Source of the DNA: DATFVA01 sp963800255
GTDB taxonomy: Bacteria; Bacteroidota; Ignavibacteria; Ignavibacteriales; Ignavibacteriaceae
DNA length: 64,000 nt
Assembly: GCA_963800255.1 (NCBI GenBank)
Contig: CAWDAK010000013.1
Location: forward strand, 62,001-126,000
Reading direction: 5' to 3'
Positions 35,240 to 44,228 of this stretch are shown in pieces. Under the pieces are notes generated by a model that did no database searches, was not told the origin of the DNA, and was given only the letters and a program-made list of their open reading frames with translations. The number at the start of each line of letters is the position of its first letter. Position 1 is the first letter of the stretch. The position numbers were made by a program, and so were the translations under genes.

Positions 35240-36868
35240 ATGATTAATAAAATAAGTACACATATAATCCTTCTGTTCATTATCAGCCTCACGGGCAGCG
35301 GAACTTTTGCCTCTTCATTTGAAAAAGCAGAGAAGACCGGAACAGTAACATATAAATCATCCCAGAATGTTTACGTGAAATTTGAGAACACGGAAGGTAT
35401 AGTGCAGGGAGATACGCTTTACCAGAAAGCAAATAATCTGTTAATCCCTGCTGTAATCGTTCAGTTTATATCAAAAAAATCTGTAGCAGGTGAAGCGATA
35501 GGTAATGTAGAACTAAAAGTTGATGATATGCTGTATGCAGTTATAGAAAGGGAGATACCCGATGCCGTAACGGAGGAAGCAACAGTTCCAAATCCAATTC
35601 CTGTCTCAAGAGGTACAGCCGATGCAAGTATCAGTGATAATTTCAAGCCGGGGAAAAAGAAAGAACCTGCTGTTTCAGGAAAGTTTTCGGTGCAGTCGTA
35701 CTCTAACATCTCAAATTCACCGTATTTTACCGATAACCAGAGGTGGCGGTATTCATTCGCACTGAAGGCTAAAAATATAAGTGGGAGTAGACTGTCATTT
35801 TCAGATTATATGACTTTCGCTTACAAGGCTGACCAGTGGTCGCGTATAAAGGATAACTTCGGCAGGAGCCTCAGGGTATATGATTTTGCTTTAAGCTATG
35901 ATTTCAATCCTAAAACAACATTGTGGCTTGGAAGACATCTAAACCGGAAGATTTCAAATATAAGTTCAATTGACGGCTTGCAGTTCGAAACCGGGATAAA
36001 AGAAAATTATGCTGGTGTTGTAGCTGGTTCAAGGCCAAACTATAGCGATCTTGGTTTTAATCTGAAGCTGTTTGAGTACGGTCTCTATATTGGCCGCGAA
36101 GATTCATTGAGCTCGGGTTATATGAATAATACGATAGCCTTCTTTGAACAGACCAATGAATTTAAAACAGACAGGAGATTTCTCTATTTCCAGCACTCCA
36201 ATTCACTTCTGCCGAATACAAACGTTTTTCTGTCAACCGAAGTTGATATGTTTAAACAGATCAGCGGGGTGAAGAAAAACGAATTCCAGCTTACAAGTCT
36301 TTTTGCATCGGTAAGATATTCGCCTTCCAGGGTAGTTTCATTCTCACTTAATTATGATGCCAGGAAGAACGTAATTTATTATGAAACATTTAAGAACTTT
36401 ATCGATAGTCTTTTTGAAAACGAAACCAGGCAGGGATTTAACGCACGAATCAACATCAGACCTTTTAACAGACTGAGTCTGGGACTGACAGGCGGATACA
36501 GGTTTCAGAAATCTGATATTAAACCCGCAAGAAATTTCGGCGGCTACCTTACGTATTCACGGATCCCTGAAATTGAAATAACTCCAACCCTCTCCTATAC
36601 CAAACTGATAACCAGTTATATTGAAGGCGGAGTTGCCGGCCTTAGACTTAGCCGGAGCTTTGGAAACTATTTTGATCTATCAGTTTATTTCCGCAATACT
36701 CAGTATAAGTTCTACAGTTCAATCGGAAATTTAGATCAGAATTCTGTTTCTGTTGACCTTTCAACATTTCTGCTTAACCCCGTATACTTTTCAGTAAGTT
36801 ACGAGGGAATATTCGAGAAAACCAGCACCTCCGGCAGGATTCTCCTCAATCTCACCACCCGTTTCTGA
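35240..36868 (+). CDS. Predicted outer-membrane beta-barrel protein (porin-like partner of the cytochromes)
   Basis: A 542-aa exported protein. After a signal peptide (ILLFIISLTGSGTFA) comes a soluble N-terminal domain of about 110 residues (VYVKFENTEGIVQGDTLYQ, SH3-like pattern), a Pro/Thr linker and then about 400 residues of alternating amphipathic strands (LWLGRHLNRKISN, VFLSTEVDMFKQI, LSLGLTGGYRFQKSD). The last residue is Phe (LLNLTTRF), the usual outer-membrane insertion signal. It lies one base after the 49-heme gene. Barrel plus multiheme cytochrome fits a porin-cytochrome conduit; this assignment is by context, not by sequence family. Confidence 0.8.
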   Translation: MINKISTHIILLFIISLTGSGTFASSFEKAEKTGTVTYKSSQNVYVKFENTEGIVQGDTLYQKANNLLIPAVIVQFISKKSVAGEAIGNVELKVDDMLYAVIEREIPDAVTEEATVPNPIPVSRGTADASISDNFKPGKKKEPAVSGKFSVQSYSNISNSPYFTDNQRWRYSFALKAKNISGSRLSFSDYMTFAYKADQWSRIKDNFGRSLRVYDFALSYDFNPKTTLWLGRHLNRKISNISSIDGLQFETGIKENYAGVVAGSRPNYSDLGFNLKLFEYGLYIGREDSLSSGYMNNTIAFFEQTNEFKTDRRFLYFQHSNSLLPNTNVFLSTEVDMFKQISGVKKNEFQLTSLFASVRYSPSRVVSFSLNYDARKNVIYYETFKNFIDSLFENETRQGFNARINIRPFNRLSLGLTGGYRFQKSDIKPARNFGGYLTYSRIPEIEITPTLSYTKLITSYIEGGVAGLRLSRSFGNYFDLSVYFRNTQYKFYSSIGNLDQNSVSVDLSTFLLNPVYFSVSYEGIFEKTSTSGRILLNLTTRF

Positions 36869-36958
36869 AAATCACGCTGATTCCAACTTATCGTTCTGAA
36901 TTATTTTAATCTCGGGGCTATTTTTAGATTGTCAAAGTCTGAGCCTGACGATTTGTAT

Positions 36959-37078
36959 TTAATTGATTTGATCCGGGGTGTGGATTTTTAATAAATCCAT
37001 TATTGATTCCCCGGGATAAAAATAATCTATCAGTACGAACCTGCCTTCAACGGTTATGCTGCCATTCTCTCTGGTCAT
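36959..37078 (-). CDS. Small open frame, 39 aa, with good ribosome binding site
   Basis: On the minus strand, ATG 37078 is preceded by AGAGGAGAG. The frame encodes a 39-residue protein starting MTRENGSITVEGR and ending HTPDQIN, with a short beta-type start and no membrane segment. It fills part of the 302-bp gap between the beta-barrel gene and the PHP gene. I do not recognise it; the support is the ribosome binding site and normal composition only. Confidence 0.4.
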   Translation of the reverse strand: MTRENGSITVEGRFVLIDYFYPGESIMDLLKIHTPDQIN

Positions 37079-37170
37079 TGGGCTCTCCTCTTAACGTTTT
37101 TTCTTTACGAATATTTTATAACTTACCTATATGAAATCTTTACATTGTGTAAAAATTCTCCGGAGTCGCT

Positions 37171-38218
37171 ATGTATGAGTATGTAGGAGCGCTCCATATG
37201 CACTCGATTTATTCGGATGGTTCCGGTAAAGTTGAAGATATTGCCGGTTTTGCTGATGATGTAGGGCTGGACTATATAATTCTCACAGATCATAACACGC
37301 TGCGAGCACTTAAAGAAGGATACGAAAAATGGTACGGCAGAACACTTCTGCTGGTAGGCTGCGAAATAAATGATAAAGAAAACAGGAACCACTACCTTGC
37401 ATTCAATATCAAAGAAACATATTCAACAAGAATTTCAGCCAAAGAATATGTTAGAAAAATTAAAGAAGCCGGGGGGATAGGTTACCTTGCACATCCTCAC
37501 GAAAAAAGAACACATATGGCTGAGCATCCCCCGTATCCCTGGACAGAATGGGACACGAAAGATTTCACGGGAATAGAGATCTGGAACCATATGTCGGAGT
37601 GGATGGAAAACCTTACAGAAGAAAACAAGTACAAAGCATTCCTTCATCCCTTGAAGACCATTGAGGCACCCCCGGCTGAAACGCTGAAGGTGTGGGATGA
37701 TCTTAATCAGGAAAGAAAGGTTGTAGGCATTGGCGGAGTTGATGCACACGCACATAAGTACAACATCCTGGGATTCCTTGAAGTTGAAGTATTCCCGTAT
37801 AAGGTTCTTTTTAAATCAATACGAACTCACGTACTGACTGATAAAAAAATAAAGAAAGACAACTCACCTGCTGGAATTGAAGCTGCAAAAAAAATAATAT
37901 ACCGGTCCCTTGAAGAGGGTAGATGTTTTATAGCGAATGATTACCATGCCGACTCTAAGGGTTTCGAATTCTATGCAGAGGCAGGAAATACGAAATATTT
38001 TATGGGGGAATCTCCTGACTACTCAAGCGACATAAAAATTATTGTAAATCTGCCGGTTGATAAAGCGGAAATAAGGATTATCAGAAACGGAAAGCTTTAC
38101 AACAAAACAGAATCCTCAAGCTGTGAAATGAAAGTAAAATCGCGTGGGAGTATACAGAGTGGAAATTTTCCATAATGGCAACGCCTGGATCTACTCCAAC
38201 CCTATCCGACTCCTTTAG
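37171..38218 (+). CDS. PHP domain protein, +1 frameshift near the C-terminus
   Basis: A metal-dependent phosphoesterase-like protein. The PHP motifs are present: HMHSIYSDGSG, LTDHNTL, AHPHEKRTH and GVDAHAHKYN. The zero frame ends at 38175 (334 aa) in an atypical tail. One extra base in the GGG at 38146..38148 restores a longer end in the +1 frame, VYRVEIFHNGNAWIYSNPIRLL, ending at TAG 38218, which is the usual end of this family. The corrected product has 348 aa. Substrate unknown; the C-terminal beta domain is typical of the CehA-like group. Confidence 0.85.
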
Positions 38219-38338
38219 TATACTAAGAGCCTAATCTAAAAAAATTTAATGTATGACAAAATGTCACGCGTTGAAAATCTCATCAGCTAGAATCTTTGAA
38301 TTTGGGCGTTTTTAGCATTGTCTCAATTTGAGAGCAAC

Positions 38339-38382
38339 AGGCGCATCACAGGCGCATAAAAGGCCCATAAAAGGCTCATAAA
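38339..38382. repeat. 11-bp tandem repeat, four units (AGGCGCATAAA)
   Basis: Four consecutive 11-bp units: AGGCGCATCAC, AGGCGCATAAA, AGGCCCATAAA and AGGCTCATAAA. They lie in the gene-free stretch 38219..38622 before tRNA-Arg. The same stretch also holds the palindrome TGACA-AAA-TGTCA at 38254..38266. I see no gene in it; a tRNA promoter should lie near its right end. Confidence 0.75.
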
Positions 38383-38622
38383 AATGGAAAAAGTATGTCA
38401 ATTATGTCAGTGTGTTGAAATTATATATACCTGCTTTAAGAGCTGTCAAACTATGAAATATGACCCGGACGTTTGAGATATATTCGAAATCCGGCAAGCT
38501 TGGAGTGACTTAAAGAAAATCCCGGATTAAAATTATTTTCCTCTGGTGCTGGAAAATTTCCTCTATATTATCGTGATTTTTTTTGTAACTTTTAAAGCTG
38601 AAAATATTTCAACTCTATTTTT

Positions 38623-38696
38623 GCGCCCGTAGTTCAATTGGATAGAATGTTGGATTCCGGTTCCAAAGGTTGCAGGTTCGAATCCTGCCGGGCGCA
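38623..38696 (+). tRNA. tRNA-Arg (anticodon CCG)
   Basis: A 74-nt cloverleaf. Acceptor stem GCGCCCG / CGGGCGC with discriminator A; D arm with AGTTCAATTGGATAGAAT; anticodon stem TTGGA / TCCAA around loop TTCCGGT, giving anticodon CCG; T arm GCAGG-TTCGAAT-CCTGC. CCA is not encoded (ACT follows). It decodes CGG. It stands alone between the PHP gene and a TPR gene. Confidence 0.97.
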
Positions 38697-38787
38697 CTGA
38701 TACTGAATTTTTTATTGGAACCTTAATTCATTAAGTGTTAGATTTAATGCTTTGATTTTTAAGAATAATCTGTAGGACAGAACGTAA

Positions 38788-39477
38788 ATGCTCACCAAAA
38801 AGAAAAAACTTTCACGGAAGGAAATTAAAGAGGATAAGCTTGTTACATCTTATTACCAGGCACAGAGTTTTGTGCTGGAAAATAAGTCGCGGCTATTAAC
38901 CTATGGTGGTATCCTCGTAGTTATTGCTCTTGCTGTGATTTACTATGTGAACCATAAGAAGGAAGTGAATCAGGAGGCCGGTGTCGCACTATCAAGGGTT
39001 ATCGATTCATATGACCGTGGTGCTTACCTTGAAGCTATAGAGGGTAAAGCAGGCACTGAAGTTATAGGCCTTAAGAAAATTGTTGAGGAATATGACGGTA
39101 CCGAGAATGGTGAAAGTGCAAAGATTTACCTCGCTAACAGTTATAACCGGCTGGGTAAGTTCGATGAGGCTTTTAATTATTACAAAGATTATTCCGGCGA
39201 TATACCGATGTTAAAATCTGCCTCACTGGGAGGCCAGGCTGGGTATTATGCTTATAAAAACGATTTTGAGAAAGCTGCTGACCTTTACAGGGAGGCTGCC
39301 CATGTTAGTCAGTATAATGTAGACAATCCTGACTACCTGCTTAAGAGCGCAATAAATTATATTAATGCCGGTAAGAAAGAGCAGGCAAAGGACCTTCTAA
39401 CTACAATCAAAAAGGATTATAAAACCTCTAGCGCAAGCAGAGAAGCTGACCGCTACCTTGCTCTTGTTGAAGCTTGA
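38788..39477 (+). CDS. Membrane-anchored TPR protein (YfgM-like)
   Basis: A 229-aa protein with a Lys-rich cytoplasmic start (MLTKKKKLSRKEIKEDK), one membrane segment (about 37-54, LTYGGILVVIALAVIYYV) and TPR-type repeats in the rest (AKIYLANSYNRLGKFDEAFNYYKDY, AINYINAGKKEQAKDLL). The layout matches YfgM, an ancillary factor of the SecYEG translocon, but family membership is by architecture. It ends just before a strong terminator. Confidence 0.78.
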   Translation: MLTKKKKLSRKEIKEDKLVTSYYQAQSFVLENKSRLLTYGGILVVIALAVIYYVNHKKEVNQEAGVALSRVIDSYDRGAYLEAIEGKAGTEVIGLKKIVEEYDGTENGESAKIYLANSYNRLGKFDEAFNYYKDYSGDIPMLKSASLGGQAGYYAYKNDFEKAADLYREAAHVSQYNVDNPDYLLKSAINYINAGKKEQAKDLLTTIKKDYKTSSASREADRYLALVEA

Positions 39478-39494
39478 TATTAAGCATTTTCATT

Positions 39495-39519
39495 AAAGCC
39501 GCTTTCGGGCGGCTTTTTT
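39495..39519 (+). terminator. Rho-independent terminator
   Basis: AAAGCCGC-TTTCGG-GCGGCTTT followed by T residues, 18 bp after the stop of the TPR gene. It separates that gene from efp. Confidence 0.92.
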
Positions 39520-39659
39520 CATTTTCAGCCGTATTTTTATCAAAAAACGGCAACTTTTTACCTGCAATCGTCGATTTTTAACATCTCTTGATTCTTGACT
39601 TTCAGGCTGTATATGTCTATTTTTTTTATCCTATTAAAAAACTTTATACCTAAGGATTT

Positions 39660-40223
39660 ATGGCAGATACTTCTGATTTTCGTAATGGACTTATAATAAA
39701 ATATAAAAATGATCTTTATACTATCACAGAATTCCAGCATGTGAAACCCGGCAAGGGAGGGGCCTTCGTTAGGACTACCTTAAAAAATCTCAGGACAGGA
39801 AAGGTTCTCGATAATACCTTCCGGGCAGGCGAGGGTATCGATATCGTCAGGGTGGAGAGGAGAAAGTACCAGTTCCTCTTCCGTGAGGGAGACTTCCTGG
39901 TATGTATGGATAATGATACCTACGAACAGATCAATATTCCCAAAGACCTCTTCGGCAACAGCGAGAAGTACCTGAAAGAGGGTGAAGAGGTTGATATACT
40001 CTTTAACGGATCTGAAATTATAAATGTTGAAATTCCGATATTTGTTACACTTAAAGTAGTACACACTGAACCCGGTTTCAGAGGAAATACAGCCACTGGC
40101 GCGCTGAAACCTGCAGAGCTGGAAACCGGTGCAAGTGTAAATGTTCCTTTATTTATTGATGTTGACGACTTGCTGAAAGTTGATACGCGGACAGGCGAGT
40201 ACGTCGAACGAATAAAATCTTAA
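39660..40223 (+). CDS. efp: Elongation factor P
   Basis: Relieves ribosome stalling at polyproline; binds between the P and E sites. A 187-aa protein with the three usual beta-barrel domains. The tip of domain I is HVKPGKGGAF with Lys32 as the modification site. Lys rather than Arg there fits the EpmABC-type or an unmodified factor, not the rhamnosylated (EarP) type. The C-terminal signature GFRGNTATGALKPAELETGASVNVPLFI is close to consensus. It heads an efp-accB-accC unit, a very common arrangement. Confidence 0.97.
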   Translation: MADTSDFRNGLIIKYKNDLYTITEFQHVKPGKGGAFVRTTLKNLRTGKVLDNTFRAGEGIDIVRVERRKYQFLFREGDFLVCMDNDTYEQINIPKDLFGNSEKYLKEGEEVDILFNGSEIINVEIPIFVTLKVVHTEPGFRGNTATGALKPAELETGASVNVPLFIDVDDLLKVDTRTGEYVERIKS

Positions 40224-40237
40224 AACCAAGGATTCCA

Positions 40238-40702
40238 ATGGATTTAAACCTAATCAGGAAACTTGTTAAGCTTGTTGATTCAAGTGAAGTTACAGATCTT
40301 GAGATTGAAGAAAATGGGTTAAGAGTTAAAATAGCAAAGAAAATTAGGGGCGTTAAAGCTGTAACTCAGCCTCAGTTTCTATCACCTTCACAAACAGTCC
40401 CCCAGACTCCTTCCGACCAGAAGGCTGAGGAGAGCGCAGCAGCTAAAGAAAGTAAAGAAAAGCTGCACGAAGTTCATTCACCTATTGTGGGAACTTTCTA
40501 CAGGGCTCCGGCACCTGATGCCGATCCGTATGTGCAGGTTGGTGATTCCATTTCGCAGGGATCTGTGCTATGTATTGTTGAAGCTATGAAACTTATGAAT
40601 GAAATAGAATCAGATGTGAGTGGAAAGATCGTAAAAATTCTTGTTGAAAACGGAAAACCGGTTGAATATAATCAGCCTTTGTTCCTGGTTCAGACAAGTT
40701 AA
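40238..40702 (+). CDS. accB: Biotin carboxyl carrier protein of acetyl-CoA carboxylase
   Basis: Carries the biotin used by acetyl-CoA carboxylase, the first step of fatty-acid synthesis. A 154-aa protein with an N-terminal AccC-interacting helix (LNLIRKLVKLVDSSEVTDLEIEE split by charged residues), a Pro/Ala/Gln linker (about 42-72) and a C-terminal biotinyl domain with Lys118 in VEAMKLMNEIES. HSPIVGTFYRAPAPDADPY is the usual thumb region. It lies 14 bp after efp and 23 bp before accC. Confidence 0.97.
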   Translation: MDLNLIRKLVKLVDSSEVTDLEIEENGLRVKIAKKIRGVKAVTQPQFLSPSQTVPQTPSDQKAEESAAAKESKEKLHEVHSPIVGTFYRAPAPDADPYVQVGDSISQGSVLCIVEAMKLMNEIESDVSGKIVKILVENGKPVEYNQPLFLVQTS

Positions 40703-40725
40703 TTCTCAGGAAGTTTGAGGAAGAT

Positions 40726-42069
40726 TTGTTTAACAAAATTCTTATTGCCAACAGAGGCGAAATAGCGCTTCGCGTTATAAGGACATGTAAAGAACTGGGG
40801 ATAAAAACTGTAGCGATTTATTCTGAAGCTGATAAAGATTCTCTGCATGTTACTTTTGCTGACGAGGCTGTATGTATAGGTCCTGCCCCCAGTAAAGAAA
40901 GTTACCTTAAAATTCCCCTCATTATTTCGGCAGCACAGATTACAGGCTCCGATGCTATCCATCCTGGTTATGGTTTCCTGGCAGAGAATGCCAGCTTCTC
41001 AGAAATATGCGAGGATTCGGGAATCAAGTTTATCGGTCCTTCCCCCAAGATGATAAATTCAATGGGTGATAAATCTTTCGCAAAGGATACTATGAGGAAA
41101 AACGGCGTACCTGTGATTCCGGGAAGCGACGGCATCATCTCTGATGTTGCTGAAGGTAAACTTGTTGCTTCAGAGGTAGGTTACCCGGTAATTATTAAAG
41201 CTTCGGCTGGCGGCGGCGGAAAGGGTATGAGGATAGTTTGGGAGGATTCTGAATTTGAAAAGGCTTACCAGACTGCCCGTACCGAGGCTGAATCGTCTTT
41301 CGGTAATGGTGATGTTTATATCGAAAAGTTTCTTGAAAATCCCCGTCACGTTGAGATCCAGGTGCTGGGTGATATGTTCGGCAATGTTTATCATTACGGT
41401 GAAAGAGACTGCTCCGTACAACGAAGACATCAGAAGCTGATTGAAGAATCACCTTCGCCTATTATTGATGCAGAGATGAGGAACCTGATGGGTGAGACGG
41501 CTGTACTCGGCGCCAAATCGGTCAATTATGAAGGAGCGGGTACAATAGAATTCCTTGTGGACAAACATAAAAAATTCTACTTCATGGAGATGAATACAAG
41601 GATTCAGGTTGAACACCCTGTAACTGAACTGGTTTATGATGTCGACCTGATCAGGCAGCAGATACTGGTTGCTGCGGGAGAAAAGATTGAAACTCTTCCC
41701 CGTAAACCGCTGGGACATGCAATCGAGTTCAGAATAAATGCAGAAGATCCTGCTAACGGGTTCAGACCTTCTCCGGGCAGAATTGAATCACTCCATTTTC
41801 CGGGCGGGTTCGGTGTGAGGGTTGATTCACATATCTATCACGGCTATTCTATACCTCCTTTTTATGACTCACTCATTGCAAAGCTTATTGTCTGGGGAAA
41901 GGATAGGAATCATGCAATTGCCAGGGGCAAAAGAGCCCTCGATGAGTTTATTATTGAAGGTATAAAAACAACCATTCCTTTCCACCTTAAGGTACTTGAG
42001 GATCCTAGGTTTGTAAGCGGTAATTTTGATACAGGGTTTCTTGAAAAGTTTGAATTCAAAACAACTTAA
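40726..42069 (+). CDS. accC: Acetyl-CoA carboxylase, biotin carboxylase subunit
   Basis: ATP-dependent carboxylation of biotin on AccB. A 447-aa ATP-grasp enzyme of normal length: FNKILIANRGEIALRVIR at the start, HPGYGFLAENA, the Gly-rich ATP lid KASAGGGGKGMR, and the catalytic EMNTRIQVEHPVTE. The start codon is TTG 40726 with GAGGAAGA upstream. Identified from the full set of family blocks and the accB neighbour. Confidence 0.97.
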   Translation: MFNKILIANRGEIALRVIRTCKELGIKTVAIYSEADKDSLHVTFADEAVCIGPAPSKESYLKIPLIISAAQITGSDAIHPGYGFLAENASFSEICEDSGIKFIGPSPKMINSMGDKSFAKDTMRKNGVPVIPGSDGIISDVAEGKLVASEVGYPVIIKASAGGGGKGMRIVWEDSEFEKAYQTARTEAESSFGNGDVYIEKFLENPRHVEIQVLGDMFGNVYHYGERDCSVQRRHQKLIEESPSPIIDAEMRNLMGETAVLGAKSVNYEGAGTIEFLVDKHKKFYFMEMNTRIQVEHPVTELVYDVDLIRQQILVAAGEKIETLPRKPLGHAIEFRINAEDPANGFRPSPGRIESLHFPGGFGVRVDSHIYHGYSIPPFYDSLIAKLIVWGKDRNHAIARGKRALDEFIIEGIKTTIPFHLKVLEDPRFVSGNFDTGFLEKFEFKTT

Positions 42070-42109
42070 ATATTTTTTCACTTCTATAGAAATATAAACT
42101 GAGGTTAAA

Positions 42110-42490
42110 ATGGACTTCCCGAATAATCTAAAGTATACAAACGATCATGAATGGATTAAGGTTGAAGGTAATACGGGTACTATCGGTATTACTGAATATG
42201 CACAGGGCGAACTTGGTGATGTTGTTTTTGTTGACGTTGACCCTAACCTGGGTGAAATAAAAAAAGGCGAATCATTCGGAACGATTGAAGCGGTAAAGAC
42301 AGTAAGCGATATGTTCGCTCCCTGCAGTGGAAAGGTTCTTGAACTTAACAAAGAGCTCACGGACAATCCTGAATTCATAAATAATGACCCCTATGGTAAA
42401 GGCTGGATGATTAAGATTGATATAAGCGATTTATCTGAACTGGATGAACTGCTTGACAGTGCAGCCTATAAGAGCCTGATTGGTCAGTAA
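42110..42490 (+). CDS. gcvH: Glycine cleavage system H protein
   Basis: A 126-aa lipoyl-carrier of the glycine cleavage complex. YTNDHEWIKVEG at the start and the lipoylation site Lys63 in GTIEAVKTVSDMFAP are diagnostic; IDISDLSELDELLDSAAYKSLI closes the protein. It has a GAGG ribosome binding site. The T and P proteins are not in this window. The 190-bp gap after it shows no gene; it contains short AT-rich inverted repeats (TTTTGTTAAAACAAAA) of unclear meaning. Confidence 0.96.
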   Translation: MDFPNNLKYTNDHEWIKVEGNTGTIGITEYAQGELGDVVFVDVDPNLGEIKKGESFGTIEAVKTVSDMFAPCSGKVLELNKELTDNPEFINNDPYGKGWMIKIDISDLSELDELLDSAAYKSLIGQ

Positions 42491-42680
42491 AAGCGGGACT
42501 ATTTCCGATTTTTGTTAAAACAAAAGATTCCGGACTAAATCGGATGGTGAGATCCTGACAGGTAAACCTTACTGCTTTGTTTTGAAACAGTTTCTTTTAT
42601 TTTAGGGACGCACGGTGTTTATTTAAACCGGGGCAGCCTTTGAAATAGGATAATTGCATTTCGTATAATTTATAATCAGA

Positions 42681-44222
42681 ATGATTCACAAAGAAAATAT
42701 TTTAATAATAGATTTTGGTTCACAGTACACACAGTTAATTACTCGCCGCGTTAGAGAAGAAAATGTTTACTCTGAAATACATCCGCATACAATAACCCTT
42801 AGTAAAGTAAAAGAAATGAAGCCCTCAGGAATAATCCTTTCCGGGGGGCCGATGAGCGTTTACGATGAAGGAGCTCCGCGTATTGATCCAGGTATACTAA
42901 AACTTGGAATACCTATCCTGGGTATTTGTTACGGGCTTCAGTTCATATCCCTTACACTTGGAGGAAAGGTTGAACCTGCCGGCAATCGCGAATATGGTAA
43001 AGCAAAGCTTAAAATAAAAAGTAAATCACCTATCTTTGAGAATGTTAAGGACGAATCAGTAGTTTGGATGAGTCACGGCGATTACCTTGAATCTTCTCCT
43101 GAAGGGTTTAACGTGATCGGAATATCAGATCATTCACCAATCTGTGCTATGTCGGATGAGGCTAAAAAGATATACGGACTCCAATTCCACCCTGAGGTTA
43201 TGCACACCGAGGAGGGAAAAAAGATAATTCACAATTTCCTTTATAATATTAGTGGATGCAGGGGTGAATGGACTACCGGTAACTTCATCGAAGGAAAGAT
43301 AAAGGAGATTAGGAAGACTGCAGAAGGTTCGAAAGTGATATGCGCCCTCAGCGGCGGGGTTGATTCAACTGTTGCGGCTGTGCTGGTAGACAGAGCGATT
43401 GGAGATGACCTTACCTGTGTTCATATAAACACGGGAATGATGAGAAAAAATGAGAGTGAAAACATTCTCCGTATGTTTGAGGAGAAATTTAAGCTCCATG
43501 TAATTTATATCGACGCTACAGAAAAATTTCTTGAAAGACTCGCTAACATTTCTGACCCGGAGACGAAAAGGAAGATTATAGGGAATACATTTATTGAAGT
43601 TTTTGAAGAAGAAGCAAAGAAAATTGAAAAAGCAAAGTTCCTGGTGCAGGGGACTCTCTATCCCGATGTTATAGAATCGGTTTCGGTTAAGGGAGCGTCT
43701 ACTACCATTAAAACACACCACAATGTAGGCGGTCTTCCGGAAAAGATGAATCTTTCACTGATAGAGCCCTTTAGAGAGTTATTTAAGGATGAAGTCAGGA
43801 AGGTAGGTCGTGAACTCGGTATCCCCGAAGACTTTATAAACCGTCATCCTTTCCCGGGGCCGGGATTAGCAGTAAGGATAATTGGTGATATCACAAAACC
43901 GAAGCTTGACATTTTACGCGAAGCTGACGATATTTTTATAAGTGAGATTAAAAGTACAGGGATTTATGATGATATCTGGCAGGCTTTCGCTATACTTCTA
44001 TCTATCCAAACAGTAGGTGTGATGGGCGATTCAAGGACATATGAAAATGTTCTTGCTTTGAGAGCAGTAACTTCGTCGGACGGGATGACAGCCGACTGGT
44101 TCAGGTTCGACAATGATTTCCTTGCTCATGTTTCAAATAAAATTATTAATAGGGTAAGAGGAATTAATAGGGTGGTGTATGACATCAGTTCTAAACCTCC
44201 TTCTACTATAGAATGGGAATAA
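42681..44222 (+). CDS. guaA: GMP synthase (glutamine-hydrolysing)
   Basis: Converts XMP to GMP with glutamine as nitrogen source. A 513-aa fused enzyme of normal length. The class I glutaminase domain has the nucleophile Cys83 in GICYGLQF and His/Glu in QFHPEVMHTEEG. The ATP-pyrophosphatase domain has the P-loop ALSGGVDSTVAA, and the C-terminal dimerisation domain ends PPSTIEWE, the invariant end of the family. It is followed after 6 bp by a TPR gene. Confidence 0.97.
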   Translation: MIHKENILIIDFGSQYTQLITRRVREENVYSEIHPHTITLSKVKEMKPSGIILSGGPMSVYDEGAPRIDPGILKLGIPILGICYGLQFISLTLGGKVEPAGNREYGKAKLKIKSKSPIFENVKDESVVWMSHGDYLESSPEGFNVIGISDHSPICAMSDEAKKIYGLQFHPEVMHTEEGKKIIHNFLYNISGCRGEWTTGNFIEGKIKEIRKTAEGSKVICALSGGVDSTVAAVLVDRAIGDDLTCVHINTGMMRKNESENILRMFEEKFKLHVIYIDATEKFLERLANISDPETKRKIIGNTFIEVFEEEAKKIEKAKFLVQGTLYPDVIESVSVKGASTTIKTHHNVGGLPEKMNLSLIEPFRELFKDEVRKVGRELGIPEDFINRHPFPGPGLAVRIIGDITKPKLDILREADDIFISEIKSTGIYDDIWQAFAILLSIQTVGVMGDSRTYENVLALRAVTSSDGMTADWFRFDNDFLAHVSNKIINRVRGINRVVYDISSKPPSTIEWE

Positions 44223-44228
44223 GAAGAA

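Noticed and set aside
42491..42680. Possible purine riboswitch upstream of guaA.
   Set aside because: Only AT-rich inverted repeats are visible; I could not find the conserved loops or three-way junction of a purine or related riboswitch.
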